A DNA stretch of 64,000 nucleotides from JAWWOL01 sp033851545. GTDB taxonomy: Bacteria > Actinomycetota > Actinomycetes > JAWWOL01. Positions 41,705-50,471 of the stretch are shown here, piece after piece (position 1 is the stretch's first letter; the number at the start of each line of letters is the position of its first letter). Position numbers and translations under genes: made by a program. Where the stretch lies: NCBI GenBank assembly GCA_033851545.1, contig JAWWOO010000026.1:1-64000 (forward strand), written 5' to 3'. The notes below the pieces were generated by a model. That model did no database searches, had not been told where the DNA came from, and saw only the letters and a list, made by a program, of their open reading frames with translations.

Positions 41705-42784
41705 TCAGGCGACCAGGCCGAGGCGCCGCAGCTCGACGGTAAGGTCGTGCGGCGAGGTCGACGCGGCCATCGCGGCGTCGAGCGAGACGACCCCGTCCCG
41801 GATCAGCGTCACCAGGTGCTGATCGAAAGTCTGCATCCCGTAGTACGCGCCTTCGGCGATCAGCGCGCCGATGGTCGACGTCTTGTCGGGGTCGGCAATG
41901 GCGTCGGCGATGCGGCCGGTGTTGATCGCGATCTCCATCGTCACGCAGCGGCCCTCGCCGTCGGCGCGGGGCACCAGCCGCTGGCAGATGATGCCACGGA
42001 GCGCGCCGGCCAGCGCCAGCCGTACCTGCTTCTGCTCGTGCGGCGGAAAGAAGTCGATGACCCGGTTGATGGTCTCCTGGGCGTCGGTCGTGTGCAGCGT
42101 CGACATGACGAAGTGACCGGTCTCGGAAGCGGCGAGCGCTGCCTTGACCGTCTCGTGGTCACGCATCTCGCCGACCAGGATGACGTCGGGGTCCTGGCGC
42201 ATCGCGGCACGCAGCGCGGTCGGGAAGTCCTCGGTGTCGACCCGGACCTCACGCTGGTTGATCATCGCCATCTTGTCGAAGTGCAGCACCTCGATCGGGT
42301 CCTCGATGGTGACGACGTGGACCTCGCGGGTGGTGTTGATGTGGTCGATCATGCCGGCCAGCGTGGTGGTCTTGCCCGATCCGGTCGGGCCGGTCACCAG
42401 CACCAGGCCGCGCGGCTCCAGGGCGAGCTGCTGCAGCACCGCCGGCAGGCCCAGGTCCTCCAGTGGGATGGCACCGACGCTGACCCGGCGGAAGACCAGG
42501 CCAGCAGAGCCACGGGAACGGAACGCGTTGACCCGGAACCGCCCGACGCCGGGGAGCGAGTAGGCGAAGTCGGCCTCGTTGGTGCGGTTGAACTCCTCCA
42601 CCAGGTCGGCGCGCAGGACCTCGGAGACCATCAGCTCGGTGTCCGCCGCCGCGAGGTCCCGGGTCTGCAGCTTGCGCAGGCGACCGTCGATCCGCACCCG
42701 GGGCGGGCTGCCGACCTTGCAGTGCAGGTCGGAGCCACCGCACTCGACAAGGGCACGCAGGAAGGGCTCGATCGTAGAGGTCAC
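41705..42784 (-). CDS. pilT: Type IV pilus retraction ATPase PilT
   Basis: A 359-residue secretion-type ATPase. It has an N-terminal GGSDLHCKVGSPPRVRIDG, Walker A GPTGSGKTTT, the Asp box VTIEDPIEVLHF, the PilT-specific AIRxEP-like region replaced by DFPTALRAAMRQDPDVILVGE, and the His box STLHTTDAQETINRVIDFFP. No other pilus genes lie in the window, so its machine is encoded elsewhere or it serves a Flp/T4P system in trans. The start is GTG at 42784, divergent from the GH3 gene. Confidence 0.92.
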   Translation of the reverse strand: MTSTIEPFLRALVECGGSDLHCKVGSPPRVRIDGRLRKLQTRDLAAADTELMVSEVLRADLVEEFNRTNEADFAYSLPGVGRFRVNAFRSRGSAGLVFRRVSVGAIPLEDLGLPAVLQQLALEPRGLVLVTGPTGSGKTTTLAGMIDHINTTREVHVVTIEDPIEVLHFDKMAMINQREVRVDTEDFPTALRAAMRQDPDVILVGEMRDHETVKAALAASETGHFVMSTLHTTDAQETINRVIDFFPPHEQKQVRLALAGALRGIICQRLVPRADGEGRCVTMEIAINTGRIADAIADPDKTSTIGALIAEGAYYGMQTFDQHLVTLIRDGVVSLDAAMAASTSPHDLTVELRRLGLVA

Positions 42785-42961
42785 AGGGGATTGTTCGGCG
42801 GTCGCGGGTGCCGCCTTGACCCGTACGGGCCAACGGAATCGTGATCATTTGCCCGGCTGCACCCGGCCGAACTGGAGAACCTGGGCAGTTGGGCTACTGC
42901 AGCCGGAAACGGTGCCGGTCCGTCGTTGCCGAGGGTTGACGGGGTGCCCGGCGGGTGGAAT

Positions 42962-42990
42962 GAAAGGTTTCGCCCTTTTTAACACCTTTC
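42962..42990. promoter_or_regulatory. Inverted repeat just upstream of the GH3 gene
   Basis: GAAAGGT and ACCTTTC are separated by 15 nt that include CCCTTTTT, ending 16 bp before the ATG. It could be an operator or a 5' UTR hairpin. It overlaps the AT-rich part of a GC-rich intergenic region, so it is likely functional. Confidence 0.35.
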
Positions 42991-43006
42991 CCGAACGGAG
43001 GGCATC

Positions 43007-45472
43007 ATGTCTCTTTCACGTGCGCTCAACGGCGAGCGCGGGACCAGGCGGGTTGTGCTGAGTGCGATCGGCGTGGTCGGCGCCCTGAGCCTCAGCATCC
43101 CGGCGATGGCCGGCCAGGTCAGCACGGCCTCGTCGAGGCCCTGGATGGATGCGGATAAGCCGGTCGCGGTTCGGGTGCAGAGCCTGCTCCATGCGATGAC
43201 CCTGCCCGAGAAGGTGGGGCAGATGGACCAGCAGCTCGTGGACAACGTCACCACGGACCTGGGCAACACCAACTGCGGAGGCAGCGGCTTCAGCATGCCC
43301 AACACCGCCTGCATGCACAGTGCGCTGGTGGACAACTTCACCGGCTCCGTACTGGCCGGCGGGACGGACAACCCACCCGACACCACCGGCGGGGGCGGCG
43401 TCGGCAACACGGGCCTGGACTGGGCGAACGAATACAACACGATCCAGCAGTACGCCATCCAGAACTCGCGGCTGCACATCCCCCTGATCTTCGGGGTCGA
43501 CGCCGTACACGGCTTCGGCCACCCGTGGCAGGCACCGCTGTTCCCCCAGTCGATCGGCATGGGTGCCACTTGGGACCGCTCCGCTGCGCAGGCCGGAGGT
43601 GCGGCCACCGCCAAGGCCCTGCAGGCAACCGGGTGGGTGTGGGACTTCGCGCCTGTCCAGGACCTGGCCAGGGACAACCGGTGGGGCCGGACCTATGAGA
43701 CCTGGGCCGAGGAGCCTGCACTGGCGTCCGCCCTGGGTGCCGCCAACGTGCGCGGCCTGCAGCTGCCCAGCGGCCCGCACTCCCTGGGCGTCACCGCGAC
43801 GGTCAAGCACTTCGCCGGCTACTCGCAGTCCATCAACGGCCACGACCGCAACGAGGCGCTGCTGCCGATGAACTACCTGCAGAGCGTGCTGCTTCCCTCG
43901 TACGACGCCGGCATCGAAGCGGGAGCGGGAACCGTGATGGTCAACTCCGGGTCGATCAACGGCGTGCCCGCGACAGCGTCGCACTACCTGCTGACCGACA
44001 TCCTGCGCGGCCAGCTGGGCTTCAAGGGCGTCGTGATCAGCGACTACCAGGACGTGCCGGCCCTGCAGTCCGCGTACCACGTCGCGCCCGACCTGGCCGG
44101 CGCGATCGCCCTCGCCGTCAACGCCGGCGTCGACATGAGCATGGAGGTCACCAACCCCGACCAGTGGCAGGCCGCGATCCTGCAGGACGTGGCGACGGGG
44201 AAGATCTCCAAGGCGCGGATCGACCAGGCAGTGCGCCGGATCCTCACCTTGAAGTTCCAGCTCGGCCTGTTCGACCAGGCGTGCGCCAAGAACCCGGCCG
44301 TCGCGTGTGTCGATGCCGGAGCAGCGAACGCCGCAGTGACGGCCGGCCGTGACCTCACGCTGAAGGCCGCGCAGGAGTCAATCACCCTGCTGCGCAACCA
44401 GAACAACGTGCTGCCGCTGTCCCCCACCGGCAAGGTCGTCGTCACCGGCCCGAGCGCCGACTCGATGACCAACCAGCTCGGCGGCTGGAGTGTGAGCTGG
44501 CAAGGCGTGTTCGGTGCCGGTCATGTCTGCTGCATGGGACCCGCCAACCAGATCCCGCCGGGTACGACCGTCCAGCAGGGCATCACCGGCGAGGACCCGC
44601 AGGCGGTGTACGCCCCTGACCAGGCGACCGCACTCTCGCTGGCGGGCGGCGCCAGCGCGTACGTCGTGGCCGTGGGTGAGAAGGCCTACGCCGAGGGGCT
44701 GGGTGACAACCCGGCACCCGCACTGCCGCCGGACCAGCAGGCGCTGATCGCCGCGCTCGAGGCCACCGGCAAGCCGGTGATCGTCGTCGTCCTGGCCGGC
44801 CGCCCGGTGGGCCTCGGCCCTGCGGCTGAGCAGGCCGACGGCATCCTGATGGCGTACCAGGGCAGCACGGAGGCGGGCCAGGCCGTCGCGGACGCGATCT
44901 TCGGCAAGGTCAACCCGAGCGGCAAGCTGCCGATCAGCTGGCCCTCGGACGCCGCGACCGTCGGCGGGGACTTCAACGGCACAGCACCGTCACCGCTCGG
45001 CGACCAGCCCAAGTTCTTCGACCAGCTGCCCGGGACCGGCTCCGGGCAGGGCCACGCGTACAACCCGCTGTACCCGTTCGGCTTCGGCCTCTCGTACACC
45101 TCGTTCCAGACCAGCGGCCTGTCGGTGACACCGCAGGTGTCCCGGCATGGAACCGCCACGGCCACCTTCACGGTGACGAACGCCGGAGCGCGGGACGGCA
45201 CGGACATCGTGCCGGTGTACGTGAGCCAACCGGTCAGCGCCGTCGCGGTGCCGCCGCAGCGTCTGGTCGGCTTCGCCAGGGTGACCGTTCCCGCAGGTCA
45301 GTCGCAGGTCGTCCACGTGAGGTTCCCGGTCTCCACGCTGGCTGAGACGGCCGGCGACATCAACGCCTCCGGGCCACCTACCGTCGAGCCTGGCGGCTAT
45401 GCGGTGCAGCTGGACAACAACAGCACAACCCCGTACGACGTGTCCGCCTCTGCCCCGTTCACCATTTCCTGA
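43007..45472 (+). CDS. Secreted glycoside hydrolase family 3 (beta-glucosidase/xylosidase type)
   Basis: An 821-residue exported GH3 enzyme. A Sec signal (VVLSAIGVVGALSLSIPAMAG) precedes the (alpha/beta)8 domain with GVDAVHGFGHPW, FAPVQDLARDNRWGRTYET, VKHFAGYS, and the nucleophile Asp in FKGVVISDYQDVPAL. The second domain has VTGPSADSMTNQLGGW, and the C-terminal FnIII-like domain starts PFGFGLSYTSFQ. It fits cellulose or hemicellulose oligomer degradation. The ribosome site is GGAGGGCATC. Three Cys pairs in the extracellular chain could form disulfides. Confidence 0.93.
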   Translation: MSLSRALNGERGTRRVVLSAIGVVGALSLSIPAMAGQVSTASSRPWMDADKPVAVRVQSLLHAMTLPEKVGQMDQQLVDNVTTDLGNTNCGGSGFSMPNTACMHSALVDNFTGSVLAGGTDNPPDTTGGGGVGNTGLDWANEYNTIQQYAIQNSRLHIPLIFGVDAVHGFGHPWQAPLFPQSIGMGATWDRSAAQAGGAATAKALQATGWVWDFAPVQDLARDNRWGRTYETWAEEPALASALGAANVRGLQLPSGPHSLGVTATVKHFAGYSQSINGHDRNEALLPMNYLQSVLLPSYDAGIEAGAGTVMVNSGSINGVPATASHYLLTDILRGQLGFKGVVISDYQDVPALQSAYHVAPDLAGAIALAVNAGVDMSMEVTNPDQWQAAILQDVATGKISKARIDQAVRRILTLKFQLGLFDQACAKNPAVACVDAGAANAAVTAGRDLTLKAAQESITLLRNQNNVLPLSPTGKVVVTGPSADSMTNQLGGWSVSWQGVFGAGHVCCMGPANQIPPGTTVQQGITGEDPQAVYAPDQATALSLAGGASAYVVAVGEKAYAEGLGDNPAPALPPDQQALIAALEATGKPVIVVVLAGRPVGLGPAAEQADGILMAYQGSTEAGQAVADAIFGKVNPSGKLPISWPSDAATVGGDFNGTAPSPLGDQPKFFDQLPGTGSGQGHAYNPLYPFGFGLSYTSFQTSGLSVTPQVSRHGTATATFTVTNAGARDGTDIVPVYVSQPVSAVAVPPQRLVGFARVTVPAGQSQVVHVRFPVSTLAETAGDINASGPPTVEPGGYAVQLDNNSTTPYDVSASAPFTIS

Positions 45473-45492
45473 CGGAGCTGGCGCAGGGAGCT

Positions 45493-45522
45493 GGCGCCGC
45501 GCCCGAGACCGGGCGCGGCGCC
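45493..45522 (+). terminator. Terminator of the GH3 gene
   Basis: A perfect 13-bp GC stem, GGCGCCGCGCCCG with its complement, and an AGAC loop, followed by CGTTCTTCC. It starts 20 bases after the stop and is the strongest simple terminator in the window. Confidence 0.8.
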
Positions 45523-45550
45523 CGTTCTTCCTGCGGGACGGGCCGCCTCG

Positions 45551-45766
45551 TCACTCGAGGATGGCGATGATGTCGCCTTCCTGGACGACGTCTCCCTCGT
45601 TGACCCGGAGCTCGGCGACGGTGCCGGAGGCCTCGGCGATGACCGGGATCTCCATCTTCATCGACTCGAGGATGACGAGCGTGTCCCCGTCCTCGACCGT
45701 GTCGCCCGCTGCGACCAGCACCTTCCAGACGTTCGCGACCATCTCTGCGCGGACTTCCTCGGCCAC
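45551..45766 (-). CDS. Biotinyl carrier (biotin/lipoyl attachment) protein
   Basis: A 71-residue stand-alone biotinyl domain. The biotinylated Lys lies in ILESMKMEIPV, flanked by VKVLVAAGDTVEDGD-like and VNEGDVVQEGDIIAILE halves that form the two-fold hammerhead. It starts with GTG after AGGAG and lies 55 bp downstream of the biotin carboxylase gene on the same strand. It should carry CO2 from that enzyme to a carboxyltransferase encoded elsewhere. Confidence 0.92.
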   Translation of the reverse strand: MAEEVRAEMVANVWKVLVAAGDTVEDGDTLVILESMKMEIPVIAEASGTVAELRVNEGDVVQEGDIIAILE

Positions 45767-45821
45767 GGGGGCTCCTCTCAGGTACGGGGACGGCTACGGG
45801 CAGATCCAACCATGAACCGCT

Positions 45822-47168
45822 CTAGCCGGGCTTGGGTGCCCGCATCGTGTCGATCAGTCCCGTGTCGTAGCGCCCGCTCACGAAGCCCTCGTCGGCCAGC
45901 AGCTCGAGGAAGAACGGGAGGTTGGTCTTGGGCCCGACGACCTCGAAGCCCGCGACCGCCGTACGGGCCCGGGCGAGGGCCTCGTCGCGGTCGGCGCCCC
46001 ACACGCAGAGCTTGGCCAGCAACGGGTCGTAGAACGGCGTGACGGTGGTGCCCTTGGCGTAGCCGGCGTCGACCCGGACACCCTCCCCCGAGGGCTCGGT
46101 CCAGACGCTGATCGCGCCCGGACTGGGCAGGAACCGTTTGGGGTCCTCGGCGTAGACCCGCAGCTCGATCGCGTGCCCGGTGACGGAGATGGTGTCCGGG
46201 TCGAACGCCACGTCCTCGCCGGCCGCAATCCTCAGCTGTGCGTCGACCAGGTCGAGGCCGGTGACCATCTCGGTGACGGGGTGCTCGACCTGCAACCGGG
46301 TGTTCATCTCGAGGAACACGAAGTCCTCGCCCGAGACCAGGCACTCGACGGTCCCGGCGTTGCGGTAGCCCACCGCCTCGCCCGCCTTCACCGCAGCGGC
46401 GAGCATCCGGGCGCGCAGCACGGGTGAGACACCCGGCGACGGGCTCTCCTCGGCGACCTTCTGGTGCCGGCGCTGGACCGAGCAGTCACGCTCGCCTAGG
46501 GCGACGACCCGCCCGTCCGCCAGCCCGAGGATCTGCACCTCGACGTGGCGGGCGTTCGGCAGGTAACGCTCGAGCAGGATCGCCGGGTTGCCGAAGAACC
46601 GCTCGGCCCTCGTACGGGCGGTCTCGAAGGCCGACCGCAGCCCGGCCTCGTCATGCGCCACGCTCATCCCGATGCCGCCTCCGCCGGCAGACGCCTTCAC
46701 CATGACCGGGTAGCCGATCCGTGCTGCCTCGGAGACTGCGACGTCGACCTCCCCCACCGGCTCAGGCGTCCCGGCGGCGACCGGCACACCCGCAGCTGCC
46801 ATCAGGTTGCGGGCGCTGATCTTGTCGCCCATCGAGCGGATGCAGTCCGGGGACGGCCCGATCCAGGTCATGCCCGCGTCGGCGACCGCCTGCGCGAAGG
46901 CGGCGTTCTCGGCCAGGAAGCCATAGCCAGGGTGGATCGCCTGGGCGCCGGTCTGCTTGGCGGCCTCGATGACCTTGGTGACGTCCAGGTAGGACTCGGC
47001 CGGCGGCGCGGCCCCGAGCAGGACCGCCTCGTCCGCCTCGTGGACGTACGGCAGGCCGGCGTCCGCCTCGGAGTAGACCGCCACCGCCCTGGCGCCTGCG
47101 CGCTGGATGCTGCGGATCACCCGCCGGGCGATCTCACCCCGGTTGGCCACCAGAACCGTCTCGAACAC
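45822..47168 (-). CDS. Biotin carboxylase (acyl-CoA carboxylase ATP-grasp subunit)
   Basis: A 448-residue biotin carboxylase. Landmarks are VLVANRGEIARRVIRS at the start, HPGYGFLAENA, the ATP-grasp VKASAGGGGIGM, ERDCSVQRRHQKVAEESPSP, and EMNTRLQVEHPVTEMVTG. GTG at 47168 gives the family length. Unlike longer actinobacterial AccA proteins it lacks a fused biotinyl domain, which is supplied by the neighbouring 71-residue protein. No carboxyltransferase beta gene adjoins, so the acyl-CoA substrate is open. Confidence 0.93.
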   Translation of the reverse strand: MFETVLVANRGEIARRVIRSIQRAGARAVAVYSEADAGLPYVHEADEAVLLGAAPPAESYLDVTKVIEAAKQTGAQAIHPGYGFLAENAAFAQAVADAGMTWIGPSPDCIRSMGDKISARNLMAAAGVPVAAGTPEPVGEVDVAVSEAARIGYPVMVKASAGGGGIGMSVAHDEAGLRSAFETARTRAERFFGNPAILLERYLPNARHVEVQILGLADGRVVALGERDCSVQRRHQKVAEESPSPGVSPVLRARMLAAAVKAGEAVGYRNAGTVECLVSGEDFVFLEMNTRLQVEHPVTEMVTGLDLVDAQLRIAAGEDVAFDPDTISVTGHAIELRVYAEDPKRFLPSPGAISVWTEPSGEGVRVDAGYAKGTTVTPFYDPLLAKLCVWGADRDEALARARTAVAGFEVVGPKTNLPFFLELLADEGFVSGRYDTGLIDTMRAPKPG

Positions 47169-47254
47169 CGCGGTACCGACCCTTCGTCCTGTGACTTGCC
47201 TGCCGCCCTGCGTGGCCCCGCGCCTGCGGGCGACCACCAGGGGAGACTAGCGGC

Positions 47255-47896
47255 GTGGCTCTGGTGACGGTCGTCCTGGTCCTCGCCGCGCTGACCGGGC
47301 TTGCGGCGGGCGGGCGCCCGGCTGCCCTCCTGCGGGTCCCGCTGACCGGCTGGCGGCTGCTGCTGGGCGCGACCGGGTGCCAGCTCGCCGGATCGCTGCT
47401 GGCCCGTACGAGTGGCTGGTCGGCCGGCTACGAGATCGGCTCCCTGGCGGCGGTGGCCCTGCTGGCCGGGTTCCTGATCAGCAACACGAGCCTGCCGGGC
47501 GTGCCGCTGGTCGCTGCCGGGCTGCTGCTCAACCTGGTCGCCGTCCTCAGCAACGGCGCGATGCCGGTCTCGCGCTGGGCGGCCGACCGCGCGGGCCTCG
47601 ACCTGACCGACATCGCGGCCGGACTCGACGCCCGCCATGTCGTGGCCACCGCCGGTACGACCCTGCGGCCGCTGACCGATGTCGTACCGGTGCCGATGCC
47701 GTGGTTCCCCGAGGTGCTCAGCCCGGGCGACGTCCTGGTGGCCTCGGGACTCGGCCTGCTGCTGGTGACCGGCTTGTTGTGGGGTCAGAGCGGGCGGCGA
47801 CCCGACGACGGCAGCGCCGCGATCGGCACACCCGAGGACGCCGTACGGGACACGACCCGCGCCAGCGCCTCGACCACCCACGGGTCGTACTCGTAG
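47255..47896 (+). CDS. DUF5317 family membrane protein
   Basis: A 213-residue integral membrane protein with about five hydrophobic segments (VTVVLVLAALTGLAAGG at the start, LLVTGLLWG near the end). PVSRWAADRAG and the region VVPVPMPWFPEVLSPGDVLVASG are features of DUF5317, a family often found beside HD-GYP genes. The start is GTG at 47255 after GGGGAG. Its last 112 bp lie antisense to the end of the HD-GYP gene opposite. Function is unknown. Confidence 0.78.
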   Translation: MALVTVVLVLAALTGLAAGGRPAALLRVPLTGWRLLLGATGCQLAGSLLARTSGWSAGYEIGSLAAVALLAGFLISNTSLPGVPLVAAGLLLNLVAVLSNGAMPVSRWAADRAGLDLTDIAAGLDARHVVATAGTTLRPLTDVVPVPMPWFPEVLSPGDVLVASGLGLLLVTGLLWGQSGRRPDDGSAAIGTPEDAVRDTTRASASTTHGSYS

Positions 47897-49095
47897 GCCA
47901 TCCCCAAGCGCAGCCGCTCCAGCGCGTCGGCTCGGCACCCGGCGTCCTCTGGCGCCACCGAGACCAGGTCGTCGTACGCGCTGGCGGCCTTGATGATCCG
48001 GCTCGCGATCGGCAGCGTGTCATCGGCCGGGCGGCGGTTGCGGCGATAGGGGTCGGACTGGCGCTCGACGATGATCGCGACCCTGTCCAGCGTGCCGCTG
48101 CTCCGGATGATCTCGGCGCCCATCGCCGCGATGCGCTTGCGCTCGGCCGGCGGCACCGTCAGCGTCGACCCGCGCGGGATCGGCTCCGCGAGGGACAGCT
48201 GGCCGATGTCGTGCATGAGGGCCGCGTACTCGAGGTCCAGCAGATCACCCTCGGTCAGGCCGACCTCGCGGCCGGTGGCGATGGCCAGCGCCGACACCCG
48301 GATCGAGTGGCCGTCCTGGACGTAGCCACCGACCTCGGTGATCTTGGACAGCGCCCGGATGGTCTGCCGGTACGTCGACCGGATCTGCGCGTAGCGACGG
48401 AACGAGAACTGCGTGGTCAACAGCGGCAGGATCAGCACGGGCAGGCCCCCCCAGCCCATGAGGTTTGAGGCGAGAGCGATGAGGATGCCGGTCGCGGCCA
48501 CCGCGGCAGCGAGCCCGGCGACGGCCTGGCCCTCGTCCCGGATGGCCGCCCGCAGCGGAGTCCCTAAGTGCAGGGAGCGATCGGCGGCGGCCGCCAGGAG
48601 GTCGACAAGGACCGCGACCAGCACGGCCGCAACCATGATCGGCACCAGGGCACGGGACTTGGCCTGGTGGTCGCCAAGGCCTATCCGGGCGGACAAGGTG
48701 TGGAAGGTCGCGGCACCGGCTGCGACCGCCAGGATCTGCCGGCCAAGAACGTCGAGGTTGCTTCGTCGGCCGGCGAGCGTGTGCAACAGTGCAGCGAATG
48801 CGAAGGCCGTGCCCTGGACGCCCGCGACAAGCAGCACCGGCGGGGAAACCGGATCGTTGCCCATTGCGAACAGGAGGGCGTAACCCAACGCGGCCGCCAT
48901 GGAGATCGGGGACACCTCGCGGTCGCCGGGCAACGAGACCCGGGCCAGCTCGCCGATGAAGATCAGTGCTCCGAACACGGACGCCACGCGGAGCTGATCG
49001 GCGCCGGGACCCTCCACGGCCATGGCGACGAGGCCGAGGAGCGCAAGTCCGAAGCCGGCCCAGACCAGCGGCCGTTCGCGCACCCTACGCGTCAT
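47785..49095 (-). CDS. Membrane protein with degenerate HD-GYP domain
   Basis: A 436-residue protein with seven or eight predicted helices in the first 220 residues, then an HD domain: GYVQDGHSIRVSALAIA and YAALMHDIGQLSLAEP keep the H...HD metal residues. The GYP signature HHExxDGxGYP is missing and is replaced by VERQSDPYRRNRRPADD, although DTLPIASRIIKAASAYDDL (the following helix) is kept. It is probably a non-canonical or inactive phosphodiesterase. ATG at 49095 overlaps the stop of the intact HD-GYP gene upstream, so the two should be made together. Confidence 0.8.
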   Translation of the reverse strand: MTRRVRERPLVWAGFGLALLGLVAMAVEGPGADQLRVASVFGALIFIGELARVSLPGDREVSPISMAAALGYALLFAMGNDPVSPPVLLVAGVQGTAFAFAALLHTLAGRRSNLDVLGRQILAVAAGAATFHTLSARIGLGDHQAKSRALVPIMVAAVLVAVLVDLLAAAADRSLHLGTPLRAAIRDEGQAVAGLAAAVAATGILIALASNLMGWGGLPVLILPLLTTQFSFRRYAQIRSTYRQTIRALSKITEVGGYVQDGHSIRVSALAIATGREVGLTEGDLLDLEYAALMHDIGQLSLAEPIPRGSTLTVPPAERKRIAAMGAEIIRSSGTLDRVAIIVERQSDPYRRNRRPADDTLPIASRIIKAASAYDDLVSVAPEDAGCRADALERLRLGMAYEYDPWVVEALARVVSRTASSGVPIAALPSSGRRPL

Positions 49096-50471
49096 GAGTC
49101 GGTTTCGACGGAGCTGTAGGCCGAGACCTGCCTGGGCAGCAGCGGGGTGTCGGGAGGCGAGTCGCCGTTCCCGGCTCGCGGGCTGCCCACCTCCATGCGC
49201 GGCAGCCGTGCCTCCTCGGCGCCCTGCACGCGCCAACCGCGCGCGTGCAGCGCGGTCACCATCGCCTCGACCATGACCGGATCGAACTGCAGACCCGAGC
49301 AGGCGACGAGTTCGTCGATTGCGCGCTCGATGCTCATGGCGGGCCGGTACGAGCGGTTCGAGGTCATGGAGTCGAAGGCGTCTGCCACCATGATCACCCT
49401 GGCGAACTCGGGGATCTCCGGGCCCTTGAGGCCCAGTGGGTAGCCCTTGCCGTCCATGCGCTCGTGGTGGTGGTAGATGCCGCCAAGCGCTTCCTGCAGG
49501 AATTCGATGTCGCCCAGCATCTCGAGGCCCCTCGCGGGGTGTGCGCGAATGGCGTCAGCCTCGGGCCCCGTCAGCCGACCGTGCTTTTGCAGCACCCTGG
49601 TCGGGACGCCCATCTTGCCGACGTCGTGCAGCATCCCGGCATAGCGGAGCGCTTTGACCTTCTCCTGACGCAGCCCGAGCTGCTCGGCGATGAGGACCGA
49701 ACCGCCGGCCACCCGTTCGGAGTGCCCCCGCGTGTAGTGATCCTTAGTCTCGACCGCCTGGATGAGCGCTGCAACCGTCGCGTCGTAGGCCCTCTGTTGT
49801 TCCACGTAGTTGGTGAAGGTCGTCCGCGTCACCAGCAGTGGGATCAGCAGCAGCGTGGCCGTGACCGGGTTGACGTTGACCCAGAGCGCCGCCATCAGCA
49901 GGCCGAGAAACCCGTAGGCGAGGTAGGGGCTGCTCGTGAGCGGGACGGCCTGACGCCATTGGTGGCGGAGGCTCAGCCCCTGGGAGAAGCAGATCACCGC
50001 CCAAACCAGGCTGTGGTTGACGAGCCCATAAACCACTACGACGCAGACAAGGACGAAGATCACCCGCGGGAAGTCCCCGGGCTGCAAGGTGTGCACCTTC
50101 CCGCCCAGCGCCTCGTAGACCAGGCCACTTGCTCCGCCGGCCAACGCACACTGCGCGGCGTTGAAAATCCTCTTGACCAGTGGTCGGCCACCACGGACAT
50201 AACCAAGGGCGCTGGCGCCGGCTACCAGCATGGCCCCCGCGGCGCCCGTGACAAGAATGGCCGTGATGCCGAGCACGAAGCCCAGGTTGACGTCGAACTG
50301 TGAGTCCGTCTCGCTGACCGTCAGGACACTGGCGCACAAGACGATGAGCCCGCAGAGAGACAGCACGTCAGCGACGTGGTGGACATGCGGAATCGCGAGG
50401 CCGATGGCAGCCATACAGACCACGGCCACAGCACACACGTACGCCCTGGCAGCCCGGGGCAGTTCAGTCAT
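49092..50471 (-). CDS. Membrane HD-GYP domain protein (c-di-GMP phosphodiesterase type)
   Basis: A 459-residue protein with roughly eight helices in residues 10-230, then a complete HD-GYP domain: KDHYTRGHSERVAGGS, YAGMLHDVGKMGVPTRVL, HPARGLEMLGDIEFL, YHHHERMDGKGYPLGL, and VADAFDSMTSNRSYRP. The signature suggests hydrolysis of c-di-GMP or another cyclic dinucleotide. The membrane part has no recognised sensor. ATG at 50471 matches the first hydrophobic segment; the frame is open upstream with no ribosome site. It is coupled to the degenerate partner by ATGA. Confidence 0.88.
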   Translation of the reverse strand: MTELPRAARAYVCAVAVVCMAAIGLAIPHVHHVADVLSLCGLIVLCASVLTVSETDSQFDVNLGFVLGITAILVTGAAGAMLVAGASALGYVRGGRPLVKRIFNAAQCALAGGASGLVYEALGGKVHTLQPGDFPRVIFVLVCVVVVYGLVNHSLVWAVICFSQGLSLRHQWRQAVPLTSSPYLAYGFLGLLMAALWVNVNPVTATLLLIPLLVTRTTFTNYVEQQRAYDATVAALIQAVETKDHYTRGHSERVAGGSVLIAEQLGLRQEKVKALRYAGMLHDVGKMGVPTRVLQKHGRLTGPEADAIRAHPARGLEMLGDIEFLQEALGGIYHHHERMDGKGYPLGLKGPEIPEFARVIMVADAFDSMTSNRSYRPAMSIERAIDELVACSGLQFDPVMVEAMVTALHARGWRVQGAEEARLPRMEVGSPRAGNGDSPPDTPLLPRQVSAYSSVETDS

